A stretch of 42,190 nucleotides of DNA, taken from assembly GCA_028686345.1 (NCBI GenBank), contig JAQUCE010000037.1, positions 1 through 42,190 of the forward strand, given 5' to 3'. Each line of letters starts with the position of its first letter. Position 1 is the first letter of the stretch. The DNA is from Kiritimatiellia bacterium (GTDB lineage Bacteria; Verrucomicrobiota; Kiritimatiellia; RFP12; UBA1067). Made by a program: the position numbers and the translations under genes. The notes below the pieces were generated by a model. That model ran no database searches. It worked only from the letters and a program-made list of their open reading frames with translations, and was not told where the DNA came from. This document shows, piece by piece, positions 1-8,297 of this stretch.

Positions 1-135
1 GGGAGAAGGAGGTCGTTCGCTGTGCGGGCGACGCGAATGATCTCCAAAGTGATCTTATACATTTGCGGTGATTCGTAGCTCCGATTTCCAATCGGAGATG
101 TCCGGTTGGAAACCGGAGTTACTGAGGCCGGCCGC

Positions 136-262
136 GCCTTTGGTTGACGATGGCGGCGACGATGCTGGTTGACGAGCCCGCGCATGATACCAATCGTCCA
201 CTAACATCGTGGTGCAGCATCGCCAACCGATGTCGCTGGTAGAGCGACTGCTACACATGCGC
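136..262 (-). repeat. Dispersed repeat B, copy 1 (inverted)
   Basis: Shares the cores GGTTGACGATG, GGCGACGATGCTGGT and the paired CATCGTCCAC-like arm with copies at about 11078-11192, 25024-25140 and 25919-26031. The two halves are imperfectly complementary, so the unit can fold into a long hairpin. Confidence 0.65.
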
Positions 263-312
263 TGCACTGCGGAGTGCAAGGGTTGTCGTTCGGTGTAGTA
301 GCCGCTCTAAGG

Positions 313-443
313 GCGGCATTTTGCTACAGGCTCATGAAAGGCGCGCCCCGGGGTGTAGTGTTGCTTCTATGAAGCAATTAGCGTACGCCGGGCGATTGTT
401 CGTCAAAGGCGCACCATGGGATTTCAGAATCTTTGTTTGGCTC
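313..443 (+). repeat. Dispersed repeat A, copy 1
   Basis: About 130 bp running from GCGGCATTTTGCTACAGG through GGGGTGTAGTGTTGCTTCT and CCGGGCGATTGTTCGTCAAA to ATCTTTGTTTGGCTCA. Two more copies occur at 25195-25324 and 32599-32732. Confidence 0.75.
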
Positions 444-597
444 ATCCGTCTTCGTCCCGCAAGCGGAACTACGCCGGACAAGTTCCGCCAACCCTACACA
501 TTTCAACTTTAATGAAACCTGTAAGTAGCGCGACAGGCGCAAGTGCGCTACAAGCTAGATAGACAACTTTTTGGAAAGAACAATTAATTGTTTCTTC

Positions 598-615
598 TAG
601 TCGCCTAAGCGACTA
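598..615. terminator. Small hairpin after the operon end
   Basis: Arms TAGTCGC (598-604) and GCGACTA (609-615) form a perfect 7-bp stem with a 4-base loop, 16 bases past the stop codon of the minus-strand dikinase gene. No T-run follows on the minus strand, so a rho-independent terminator is only a weak suggestion. Confidence 0.25.
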
Positions 616-631
616 AGCACCCCATAAGCTG

Positions 632-1987
632 CTACTGACATTGCTTAACAGTGCCGGCCGTTGCGTCCATCTCAAGGTGTGATCCATCTTTAACCACATC
701 CAGCAGGCCGGGGATACCGACAATTGCGGGAATTCCCATCTCGCGGGCGACAATGGCGGAGTGGGAGAGTATGCTGCCGCGTTCAATTAATATGCCGGAG
801 ACCGATGGATAGAGAACAACCCACCCCGGGTCGGTGCGGGATGCGACCAGGATCTCTCCGTTTAAGCGCATGTTATCTTTGGGCGAGTGCACCACACGGG
901 CCGTCCCTGTCGCACACCCGGGTGAGCAGCCAATGCCATGCAGTAGGCCGTCCTCACAGAGTGTCGCCTCTGCTGCCAGATGATTAACAAAGGCGTTGCG
1001 GTTATAGGCCATCCCGTAGGTGTCGAAGTGATCTGAGATATCAGCCGGCTCATCCCGGTAGCGCGTGAACTCAGCTTTGCGCAGCTCAATCAAAGCCGAG
1101 AGATCGGTTGTCACCGCGGTGCCTTTAATGTAATCCCAAACCTCTTCCATTGTGAGATAGTAGATATCCTGATCATCCTGAATAATCTGTTCCTTAACCA
1201 AGGACTGCCCCACGGCATTCAGCAGTTGACGTATCCGCCCATATATCCGGGTTCGGGCAAAGCGCAGGTTTTCGCGGTTTTTCACCCCGCGCCGCGCCTG
1301 TTTTAAAACAAAGTTAAATAACAGGCGGCGCGGCAGTGTCAGTTTGGCAGTGACCAGCGCCTCTGCCTCACCGCGTATCTTGCGCTCCCTGGCTGCCATG
1401 GTCTCAACATCAAGCAGTTCAGCACTCATGCCAATATAATTGATCAGCATCTGATAGACAAATTCAGGGGTTTCATGCAGGGACGGCTCTTCGAGCTTCA
1501 GTTCGTTGATGCAGCGAAAGCCATACAGCTGCAGATAGCGGTTAACGGTTTCGGCGATCTCACGACACGCCGGATGATCGGGTACCTCTGTGGCGAGCTC
1601 CGCCGGCGAACGCTTGAGAAAGAACTCCTGCACCTGCGGGTTGCTTTTGATCTCGGTGGCCAGCTTCATCAGCATCCTGGTTGGTTCAGTGCTGGCAATA
1701 CCACCCTCGCCACATATAAGGTTGTTCTGCAGTGTTGCTTTGTCATCACCGCACCACTTCTGACAGCATGCCTTCAGGGTTCCATAAAAGATCATGACAT
1801 GGAAATCGTTGATGATCGGTGTTTTCCACTTTCTCAACAGCTTCCGCTCCATCTCTCTGTATGTCCGCATTAATTCATGAGGAGGCATGCGGCTGAAATC
1901 AAGGGCTTGCCACTCTTGATAGAGCCGATTAAAATTGCGGTCAAAGGCAGGCACGCGCCACCGCAGCGCCGCAAAGTGCAGGAGCAT
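632..1987 (-). pseudogene. C-terminal part of a rifampin-phosphotransferase-like dikinase, cut off by an in-frame stop
   Basis: This is the substrate-binding middle and the C-terminal swivelling phosphohistidine domain of a PEP-synthase/RPH-family dikinase. The swivel domain covers about the last 85 residues: a GCSPGCATGTARV stretch, then ERGSILSHSAIVAREMG with the phospho-acceptor His after Ser. It is in the same reading frame as the gene at 2027-3334; only the TAA at 2027-2029 separates them. The codons between that stop and the first ATG (1987) read on smoothly as protein (FVELLQLLLLAGR), so the native protein was about 900 residues. The order ATP-grasp, middle domain, His domain fits rifampin phosphotransferase rather than true PEP synthase, which ends in a PEP-binding barrel. 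Members move the beta phosphate of ATP to a small alcohol. The substrate here is unknown; the operon suggests a lipid or terpenoid alcohol. It could be translated from 1987 by itself, but without the ATP domain it should be inactive alone. Confidence 0.75.
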
Positions 1988-2026
1988 CCGCCCGGCCAGC
2001 AGGAGCAGTTGCAGCAGCTCAACAAA

Positions 2027-3334
2027 TTAGCGGCGCAACGCCGAGCTGTCGCCAATCGTATCGCCGGTATCCGTCTTATCTTTGACCCCCATCATTGATT
2101 CCATGAAGCTCTTATTGTAGTTATATCCGGGAAACTGCTTTACCAGTCGATACCAGTTCGGCAGATTGTAATAGACCTGCCCTTGGAAGAGGCCCAGCAT
2201 ATTTTGATAGACCTCTTCATGTTCCTCAATTTTTTTGCGTGATATGCCCATTACTTCGCTGAAGCAACGGTAGACAACAGCATACGCATTGCGAATAAAG
2301 CTGAAGGTCATGGGTGAGGTGACACCGGAGTAGCTCTCGATGATGTTGGAGTTATCCCAGATCTGATGGTTACCCGCTGCCGGTCCATATTCGCCTGCGG
2401 TGGTAATATCGCGGCTCTGCAGAATATAGAGCTGACCCGAATCATCAAAGCAGAACTCGATATCCTGCGGACAACCGAAACAGCGCTCAATTTTAAGGGC
2501 AGCATCTGCCGCCTGTACGACCTGCTCAGGTGCAAGCGAAGCCAGATTGCGCAGCCCCTGCTCAACCTCATACTCCAGCACCCCGCAGCCGAGCGTGCGG
2601 TCCACCAGGATCTGCCTTGATTTCTCCGCAACCACGGTCGCGATCTCCCCTGAGTGCTTGTCAAAGGTGTAGTGGTCGGCATCAAGTCCGGCACTGACAA
2701 GCCCCTCGCCTAAGCCGTAGAGCGAGGAGATCACCATCTTCAGCGGGTTTTGCGTTGCGGGATCAGCGGTGAAAATCACGCCGCTGGTTTTAGCCGGGAT
2801 CATGCGCTGCACCACAACAGCCATCGGCACCGGGTGCAGCGGCAGGTGGTTCTGCCGGCGGTAGTGCAGTGCGCGGCTATCATACCCGGAGGCCCACACC
2901 TTGCGTAGATGCAGGCCGAGCTGCTCGACCCCTTTGACATACAGATAGCTCTCATGAATGCCGGCAAAGGAGTGCTCTTTGCCATCTTCATCTGCGGCTG
3001 ACGAGCGCACCGAGAGGTAGTCGTTTCCCCACGCTTTGCTGTTAAGCATGGCGCTAAGTTCTTCGATCAGATCAGCCGGCAGCGTAACCGCCGCGATCAG
3101 CGCCATGATTTGATCGGCGCGGGTGGCTGAGTTCTCGGGCGACAGCTCCTTCAACAGCGTTTCGATGCGGGTGCCGACACCACTGGCCTGAAGCAGATCG
3201 GCAAAGCATTTGGCGGGAACGGCAAACCACTCAGGGATCTTGCACAGCGCGTTAAGCTGCAGAAGATTCAAGGCTTTACCGCCAATGGCGGGAATGACAC
3301 TGCCGGTGGATCCGGGATCAAACAGGTTGCTCAC
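2027..3334 (-). CDS. N-terminal ATP-grasp part of a rifampin-phosphotransferase-like dikinase
   Basis: This encodes the ATP-binding half of a PEP-synthase/RPH-type dikinase. Visible family signatures are GGKALNLLQL near residue 18, SVRSSAADEDGKEHSFAGIHE around 108-130, VVVQRMIPAKTSGVIFTADP around 170-190, and QDIEFCFDDSGQLYILQSRD near 290-310. The GTG start at 3334 overlaps the UbiA stop (GTGA), indicating translational coupling. The frame ends at a TAA (2029-2027) in the middle of the protein and resumes without any shift in 632-1987. A single substitution (for example CAA or AAA to TAA), a recent nonsense mutation, an assembly error, or programmed readthrough could all explain it. If the two parts are really made separately, they would have to reassemble as a two-chain enzyme, which is unusual but not impossible. 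Confidence 0.8.
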   Translation of the reverse strand: MSNLFDPGSTGSVIPAIGGKALNLLQLNALCKIPEWFAVPAKCFADLLQASGVGTRIETLLKELSPENSATRADQIMALIAAVTLPADLIEELSAMLNSKAWGNDYLSVRSSAADEDGKEHSFAGIHESYLYVKGVEQLGLHLRKVWASGYDSRALHYRRQNHLPLHPVPMAVVVQRMIPAKTSGVIFTADPATQNPLKMVISSLYGLGEGLVSAGLDADHYTFDKHSGEIATVVAEKSRQILVDRTLGCGVLEYEVEQGLRNLASLAPEQVVQAADAALKIERCFGCPQDIEFCFDDSGQLYILQSRDITTAGEYGPAAGNHQIWDNSNIIESYSGVTSPMTFSFIRNAYAVVYRCFSEVMGISRKKIEEHEEVYQNMLGLFQGQVYYNLPNWYRLVKQFPGYNYNKSFMESMMGVKDKTDTGDTIGDSSALRR

Positions 3335-4326
3335 AGGGAACCTCCGAAGGTTATGCCGTAGATTCTGAATAGCTCCGCGGCGAGAATGAAATAAAAGAAG
3401 ATGATATATGCGCCTGCATATGATTCAAGGTGCTTTGCGGATTTACGGCTTGGCTGACAACGGAAGCGTACAATGCCAACGAGTGTGCCGAAGAACAGCA
3501 CTATCAACCCAACATAATAGAAGAGGCCCAGCGAGAGATAAACACCGACAATCCAGGCCAGCGCTGTGTTCAGTATGCGCAGCGCAAAGACCACGTAGGC
3601 GGCTTTAAACATTCCAAACTCGCGGGAGTAAGTGGAGACTCCCTCGATTTCATCCTCAGGCAGCCTGATTTTGCGTGAGATCTCCCAGTTGGAAAAGGCG
3701 AAAAAATCCGCCGCGGCGTAAGCCCAGAAGAGCCAGGGTGCCTCCCAGAACGGACGTTGCATTGTAAAGCTGAAGATCGTGGCGGTCATTAAGGGCATAA
3801 TCAACATGTGCGCAAAGGCATAGAGGATGAAACGGGCGCGCAGCCAATTACGCACAAAAAACTCGTGCAGCATCACCCAGGAAAACACTATGGCAACGCT
3901 GACTGCGATAACCGCATTGTGTCCGCTGACAGCCGCGCAGGCAAACTCAATCGCAATTGCCAGCGCCCCCAGCCACTTGAGGTGCGTCAGGGTTATGAGT
4001 CCGCGCGAAAGAACCCGATCAGGGTAGTGAACGCAGTCTTCGGCATAGTCCTTGTGTTCATCAAACACGCGCAGATGAAAAAATATGCACAATAGAAACA
4101 GCATACCGATCGGGGTGAACCAGCCGATCTGCAGGGGTTTGTCCGGTCGTCCCAGAACCTGCGCCAGAAACTGATTGGCCAGAAAGTAGATGAAGACCAT
4201 GCTCAGATGGCTGAGCAGGGGAAAACGCTCAGCCAGGTAAGCGCTTAACCTGAGACGGAAAGGTGTTTGGGGCGTTAGCTCTGTTTTCATATCGCTATCT
4301 TTTTTCCCTTCACTGCTGGCATTCAT
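3331..4326 (-). CDS. UbiA-family prenyltransferase
   Basis: This is a multi-pass membrane protein of the UbiA superfamily, which joins polyprenyl diphosphates to acceptor molecules. The first Asp-rich motif is visible in HLRVFDEHKDYAEDC followed by HYPDRVLSRGLIT (about residues 85-110), and the second conserved loop in EISRKIRLPEDEIEGVSTYS (about 215-235). About eight hydrophobic segments surround these. I take the ATG at 4326, 17 bases after the ligase stop; a TTG at 4359 in the same frame would overlap the ligase. The gene overlaps the next gene by 4 bp. The motif is closer to the broad bacterial UbiA-like group than to UbiA, MenA or CyoE proper, so neither acceptor nor prenyl donor can be named. 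HMG-CoA reductase in the same operon hints at an isoprenoid substrate. Confidence 0.8.
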   Translation of the reverse strand: MNASSEGKKDSDMKTELTPQTPFRLRLSAYLAERFPLLSHLSMVFIYFLANQFLAQVLGRPDKPLQIGWFTPIGMLFLLCIFFHLRVFDEHKDYAEDCVHYPDRVLSRGLITLTHLKWLGALAIAIEFACAAVSGHNAVIAVSVAIVFSWVMLHEFFVRNWLRARFILYAFAHMLIMPLMTATIFSFTMQRPFWEAPWLFWAYAAADFFAFSNWEISRKIRLPEDEIEGVSTYSREFGMFKAAYVVFALRILNTALAWIVGVYLSLGLFYYVGLIVLFFGTLVGIVRFRCQPSRKSAKHLESYAGAYIIFFYFILAAELFRIYGITFGGSL

Positions 4327-4342
4327 TACTCCATTATCCCTT

Positions 4343-5884
4343 TTAAGGTAACTTCTCAAAAACCCGCTTTAGTTGCGCATAGTCGATTTTCGAGTTGTGC
4401 CGTGGATCAAGCGGTAATCTCTTTGAGGTGAAGATTACACGGTCGACATCAAGCTCCGCGGCATCTTTTCTGTTTGCGCGTTTTGTCTGCACAACAGCCA
4501 CCAGTTTTCCGTGCTCTTCAAATGCTGCCACACGTTCAGCGTCGGGCAGGAGCTGACGCAACCGCTCCTCCTCCAGCTGCGCATGCAGCATCTCGCCGTT
4601 ACGAATAATGGTTGAGTGCACGCGTCCGGTCAGGAAAAAACGCCCCTCCTGATCGAAGTATCCGGTGTCACCCATTCTATGCCAGCAGGTGCCATCTGGT
4701 TCGAGGATCTTATTCTGCACCACGGCCCGCGGATTACGATAGTAGTCGCGGCAGATATGATCAGCCGCAACAACCAGCTCGCCAATCTCGCCTTGCGGCA
4801 GCTCGAACTCAGCCAGTTGATCCGGCGGTATGGGGTCGTGCGTGATTTTGACAATTTTTGCGCGTACTGCCGGAACAGGTTTACCACAGCAGGCACCAGG
4901 CAGATGCTCGGTTGATAAGCGCTCCGCGAGCGCGAGATGGGCAACAGGCTCGGCCTCGGTTGAGCCGTAAACAATATTCACATCAGCAGCTGGAAAGGCC
5001 TGCTTCCACGCACGCAGCTGTTTGGCGGTCACCGGGGCGCCGCCGGTAATAATCTTTTTTAGAGGAGGGGGTGCTGCGAGTGATGCCAAGCGATCAATCA
5101 GGGGCGGGGAGGCTGTTAACATCGTGACACCATGATCCTGTATCTGTTGCCTGATAACCTGCGGGTCGGCTTCGGCAACCCGTTTGAAATTGATCTCAGG
5201 CACGACTGAGGTTATCCCGGCGGCAATGTTTCGCAGCGCAAAGACCGGGAACATCGGCATATCCACATCTTGATCACTGTAATCCAGTGTTTCGCAGAGC
5301 GCGCTGTTCTGCGCCATTAGAAAGCCGTGGGTTCGGTTGGTGCCTTTCGGGGTGTCACTCGACCCGGTTGTGAAGGTGATCAGCGCGGGGTCATCAGCTG
5401 CGACAGCTTCAACGGAGTGCAGAGCCGGTGCGCGGCACCCTTGGTTGATCGAGTAGCGGGCAGGGATCCGGGCCGCGACCCGTCCGGTGGAGAAGGTCAG
5501 TTTCAAACCCGCTAGCCTTGGATTCAGCAGGCGCAGCAGGTGGCTCTTGGGCACGCCGATAAAAGCGGATGGCTCGGCAAATGAGGCAAAGGCGGCAATG
5601 CGTGTGATTGAGATCCATGGGTCAACAAACACCGCGACTGCGCCGCAGCGGATAACAGCCAGCAGCGCAACATAGAGCTCCGGCGACATTGGTATCATGA
5701 TGATCACGCGTTCGCCCGGCTTCAATCCCCGATAACTCAATACCGCGGCAAAGCGCTGAACCCTATGCTGCAGCTCTTTAAAAGTGCACTCCCGGCCCTG
5801 GTAGCACAGCGCCGGGCGCGCGGCCACCCTCGCAGCGGCAGCGTCAAGCAGCGATACAATGTTGTTGCTCTGCTCTCTATTCAT
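4343..5884 (-). CDS. AMP-dependent acyl ligase, OleC-like
   Basis: This is an ANL-superfamily enzyme of 513 residues. The P-loop-like motif FTTGSSDTPKGTNRTHGF lies near residue 170-187, the YGSTEAEP motif near 315, the GDTGYFDQEGRFFLTGR hinge near 410, and the catalytic Lys in HNSKIDY near 500. The segment around DQDVDMPMFPVFALRNIAAG and the SPPLIDRL stretch resemble OleC, the beta-lactone synthetase of olefin biosynthesis, more than ordinary acyl-CoA synthetases. It would adenylate a carboxylic acid, then either form a thioester or close a lactone; which one cannot be told. OleA, OleB and OleD are not nearby, so a complete olefin pathway is not supported. ATG overlaps the upstream stop by 4 bp (ATGA). 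Confidence 0.8.
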   Translation of the reverse strand: MNREQSNNIVSLLDAAAARVAARPALCYQGRECTFKELQHRVQRFAAVLSYRGLKPGERVIIMIPMSPELYVALLAVIRCGAVAVFVDPWISITRIAAFASFAEPSAFIGVPKSHLLRLLNPRLAGLKLTFSTGRVAARIPARYSINQGCRAPALHSVEAVAADDPALITFTTGSSDTPKGTNRTHGFLMAQNSALCETLDYSDQDVDMPMFPVFALRNIAAGITSVVPEINFKRVAEADPQVIRQQIQDHGVTMLTASPPLIDRLASLAAPPPLKKIITGGAPVTAKQLRAWKQAFPAADVNIVYGSTEAEPVAHLALAERLSTEHLPGACCGKPVPAVRAKIVKITHDPIPPDQLAEFELPQGEIGELVVAADHICRDYYRNPRAVVQNKILEPDGTCWHRMGDTGYFDQEGRFFLTGRVHSTIIRNGEMLHAQLEEERLRQLLPDAERVAAFEEHGKLVAVVQTKRANRKDAAELDVDRVIFTSKRLPLDPRHNSKIDYAQLKRVFEKLP

Positions 5885-6933
5885 AATTTTGCCTCATACA
5901 GCGCATATTTGCGGTATGGCCTTTCGAACGAGCCCCCCATTCGGCGCGAATCATTACGGCTGTGCATCAGACACATCAGGCTCTGTTGGTATCCCTGCTG
6001 GCTGCTGTTGGCGGTGGCCAGATGCATCAAGGCGGAACTCAGCCCAGAGCCGCGGGATTCCGGGATTACGCCCAGGCTCTTAATGCAGCTGCGCGTGGCT
6101 TTGCCGCGGTTTAGAAGGAAGTTCAATCCGGCCAGCACGCCCGAGCCGCCGCGCATAGCGTTGACGGCTTTGACGAGATCCGGGTAGGTAAATATAAACC
6201 CGGCGGGCGCCCCCGCTGAGTTCCATGCCAGCCAGGAGAGGCCATCCTTTAATATGGGTTTTGCAGGGCGGTACAGTGCCTCAAATTCGCTGTAATCAAT
6301 GGGCGAATAGAGCACATTGTTCTCAAATATCCGACAGGAGAGCGCATGAATTACGGGTAGCTTGGCAAAATAATTTTTTTTGAGAATGGGTTCAAAGCAA
6401 TATCCATTGCGTACAGCCCGTTGATAAAAGGGTTTCAGTTTATCGGCGGCCTTTTCAACTTCATTGATCACAAAGGTGTCATAGCTCTCGGCAACCGAGA
6501 ATCCGGCGGACTCCCAAAGTTGCGGATAGTAAGGTGGATTGGCCGGCTCTTTAATAAAGGGCGCGCGCTCAAAATCCGAGATAACAAAGCGGTAACTGTG
6601 CCATGTGTCACCATCCATGGGGCCAACCACTCTTGTTGCACCTTGTTGTTTAAGTTGGCCGACAGCGTTCTTTAAAAGAGTGCTAACCGCCTCCTGATCG
6701 TCATGGGCCTCAAACCAGCCAATGGTGCCTGTGGTAGCGGCACCGCTCTGCATGAGCGCGGCGCAGCAGGCGACAACCCGGTCATCTCTGAACGCAACAA
6801 AGGGAGTTGCCTGAGGTGGCAGCCGCACCGCCGAACCATCAAACACTCCGCTCGCTGTTGCGATACTGCTCCGCAGCGCTGTTATCACTTTATCGGCGCG
6901 CTTGAGATTTAACTGTTTGATTACAAGGTTCAC
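5881..6933 (-). CDS. GNAT-superfamily acyltransferase, two-domain
   Basis: This 350-residue cytoplasmic protein looks like a double GNAT fold. The N-terminal half carries GTIGWFEAHDDQEAVSTLL and GPMDGDTWHSYR (about residues 90-135) and PPYYPQLWESAGF (about 147-160), a pattern common in large uncharacterised GNAT proteins. The C-terminal half has the acyl-CoA binding loop LGVIPESRGSGLSSALMH (about 290-308). It starts with GTG (6933), preceded by a good GGAGG, and overlaps both neighbours by 4 bp. The acyl acceptor is unknown; in this operon it may N- or O-acylate an amino-carboxypropylated or prenylated product. That role is inference from context only. Confidence 0.7.
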   Translation of the reverse strand: MNLVIKQLNLKRADKVITALRSSIATASGVFDGSAVRLPPQATPFVAFRDDRVVACCAALMQSGAATTGTIGWFEAHDDQEAVSTLLKNAVGQLKQQGATRVVGPMDGDTWHSYRFVISDFERAPFIKEPANPPYYPQLWESAGFSVAESYDTFVINEVEKAADKLKPFYQRAVRNGYCFEPILKKNYFAKLPVIHALSCRIFENNVLYSPIDYSEFEALYRPAKPILKDGLSWLAWNSAGAPAGFIFTYPDLVKAVNAMRGGSGVLAGLNFLLNRGKATRSCIKSLGVIPESRGSGLSSALMHLATANSSQQGYQQSLMCLMHSRNDSRRMGGSFERPYRKYALYEAKL

Positions 6934-8297
6934 CGGAATACCTCCGCCCAGGTCATTGGATCAAGCGGCTTAAGAACACCCCAGACCTGTAAGAGCGCAC
7001 AGATGCCGCCAGCTGCCGCTGACACGAGCGGCAGTGAGTAGTTCATCACGAACGGATTCACCGGGAGCTGCACAGCACAGTGGTAAAGATAGGTAAAAGA
7101 GATCGAGATCATCAATAGCAGGGGGAGGGCCCGGATTACTGCCCAGCCTTGAAAAGGCAGGCATAGCAAAAGCGGAATCAGCGTGGGCAGAACTGCCGCG
7201 CAGAGCAGAGCCGTCCCACGCAAACGCTGCGGGGGATTGTCGCTTAAAAAACGAAGCTCCGCGCAGAGGGCGGTTGTAACCGCGGCTGAGATTAAAAACG
7301 GAGCAAACCAGAAATCATGTTGCATGGTAATATTGGCCACAAAGAGAATAACCAGATGCGGCAGCAGAGGGCGCAGGAGCTCGCGCGCCCCGAGGGTGTT
7401 CCGCAGAGCATCACATGATTTTGTGACCAGCTGATATATTATAAAACCAGCAACCACCGGCAGCATCCAATCCGCCGAGCCCAGAGACCAGGCGGCATAA
7501 GAGAACAGCAGAAAAATAATCTGGGAGCGTGTGGTGAAGGTGCGCCGCCGATTGTTGATTTTAAAGAGCAGGAGGGCCACACCGACAAGACTGATACACT
7601 GAAAAAGCAGCTCCTGCGGTGGTTTGTCGGTAACCTTTAACAGCAGATAGCAGGTGGCTACCGGCACAAAGATATTATCGGTTCCGCCAATTGAGATGGC
7701 TTCAAAACCGGCCAGCAGAATTGCCAGCAGAAGAGCGCTGAGCAGAGCGGTGGTATGACCGATATTGCCGCCGAGAAATTCAAGCGAGAGATAGATGCTC
7801 AGAAACGCCATCACCATGAACGCAACTGTCCCCTCCAGACTCTTTTGTTCATTGGGTGCTGTCCGATAATGAATCTTGCCGAAACGGGTGCCAGCCAGGG
7901 CGGCGGCGGTATCGGCAAAGACCAATACAAGCAGCCCTGAAACATAGAGCCAGAGCCGATCCTTGCCCAGCACAAAAAACAGCAGCACAGCCAGTGGGAA
8001 ATAGAGCGAGCCGCGGCTTTTGCGTTGCACGCTGCCCAGGCATTTCAGCGCCCCGCTGCGCTCACCGCCATATAAAATCAGAGCGGTGGTGAGCGCAAGC
8101 ACAAGCACCGAGATCCAGGAGGATAAAAGAAAAGGAAAGCAGAGGCATATCAGACCGCCAAGCAGATGAACCGCCTTGCGCGATGTTTCAGCAGCGAGAA
8201 GGTTCCGGCGGGCAAGTATTTCAGCCCCGGCCATAACGCAGGCAAAGGCGGTTAGAAAAACAGCTGTACCGCTAAGCTCATGCGCTAATAAACTCAT
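6930..8297 (-). CDS. Phytol/dolichol-kinase-like integral membrane protein
   Basis: This is a very hydrophobic protein of 455 residues with many membrane segments. The SEC59/phytol kinase/CDP-diglyceride-synthase-like region spans about residues 1-225: SRKAVHLLGGL near 40, VFADTAAALAGTRFGK near 127-142, KSLEGTVAFM near 150-160, and EAISIGGTDNIFVPVA near 200-215. Relatives use CTP to phosphorylate long prenyl alcohols (phytol, dolichol, farnesol). The second half is further membrane segments that I cannot assign and makes the protein about twice as long as a simple phytol kinase. The start overlaps the upstream stop (ATGA). In an operon with HMG-CoA reductase and a UbiA protein, an isoprenoid alcohol or a lipid headgroup step is plausible. 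Confidence 0.75.
   Translation of the reverse strand: MSLLAHELSGTAVFLTAFACVMAGAEILARRNLLAAETSRKAVHLLGGLICLCFPFLLSSWISVLVLALTTALILYGGERSGALKCLGSVQRKSRGSLYFPLAVLLFFVLGKDRLWLYVSGLLVLVFADTAAALAGTRFGKIHYRTAPNEQKSLEGTVAFMVMAFLSIYLSLEFLGGNIGHTTALLSALLLAILLAGFEAISIGGTDNIFVPVATCYLLLKVTDKPPQELLFQCISLVGVALLLFKINNRRRTFTTRSQIIFLLFSYAAWSLGSADWMLPVVAGFIIYQLVTKSCDALRNTLGARELLRPLLPHLVILFVANITMQHDFWFAPFLISAAVTTALCAELRFLSDNPPQRLRGTALLCAAVLPTLIPLLLCLPFQGWAVIRALPLLLMISISFTYLYHCAVQLPVNPFVMNYSLPLVSAAAGGICALLQVWGVLKPLDPMTWAEVFR

Larger units (their letters stand above)
1..631. other. Gene-free stretch with dispersed repeats
   Basis: I see no convincing gene here. The stretch holds a short inverted segment around 82-120 with close matches near 17289 and 24963, a copy of the palindromic repeat called B here (about 136-262), a copy of repeat A (about 313-443), and a small hairpin (598-615) just after the stop of the minus-strand operon. 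Open frames in this stretch read repeat sequence and match no family I know. Confidence 0.6.

Noticed and set aside
632-3334. Phosphoenolpyruvate synthase (ppsA)
   Set aside because: The phosphohistidine domain is at the C-terminus and no PEP-binding barrel follows, so the layout fits rifampin-phosphotransferase-like enzymes instead.
4343-5884. Complete olefin (OleABCD) pathway
   Set aside because: Only an OleC-like ligase is present; no thiolase (OleA), alpha/beta hydrolase (OleB) or reductase (OleD) is in the window.
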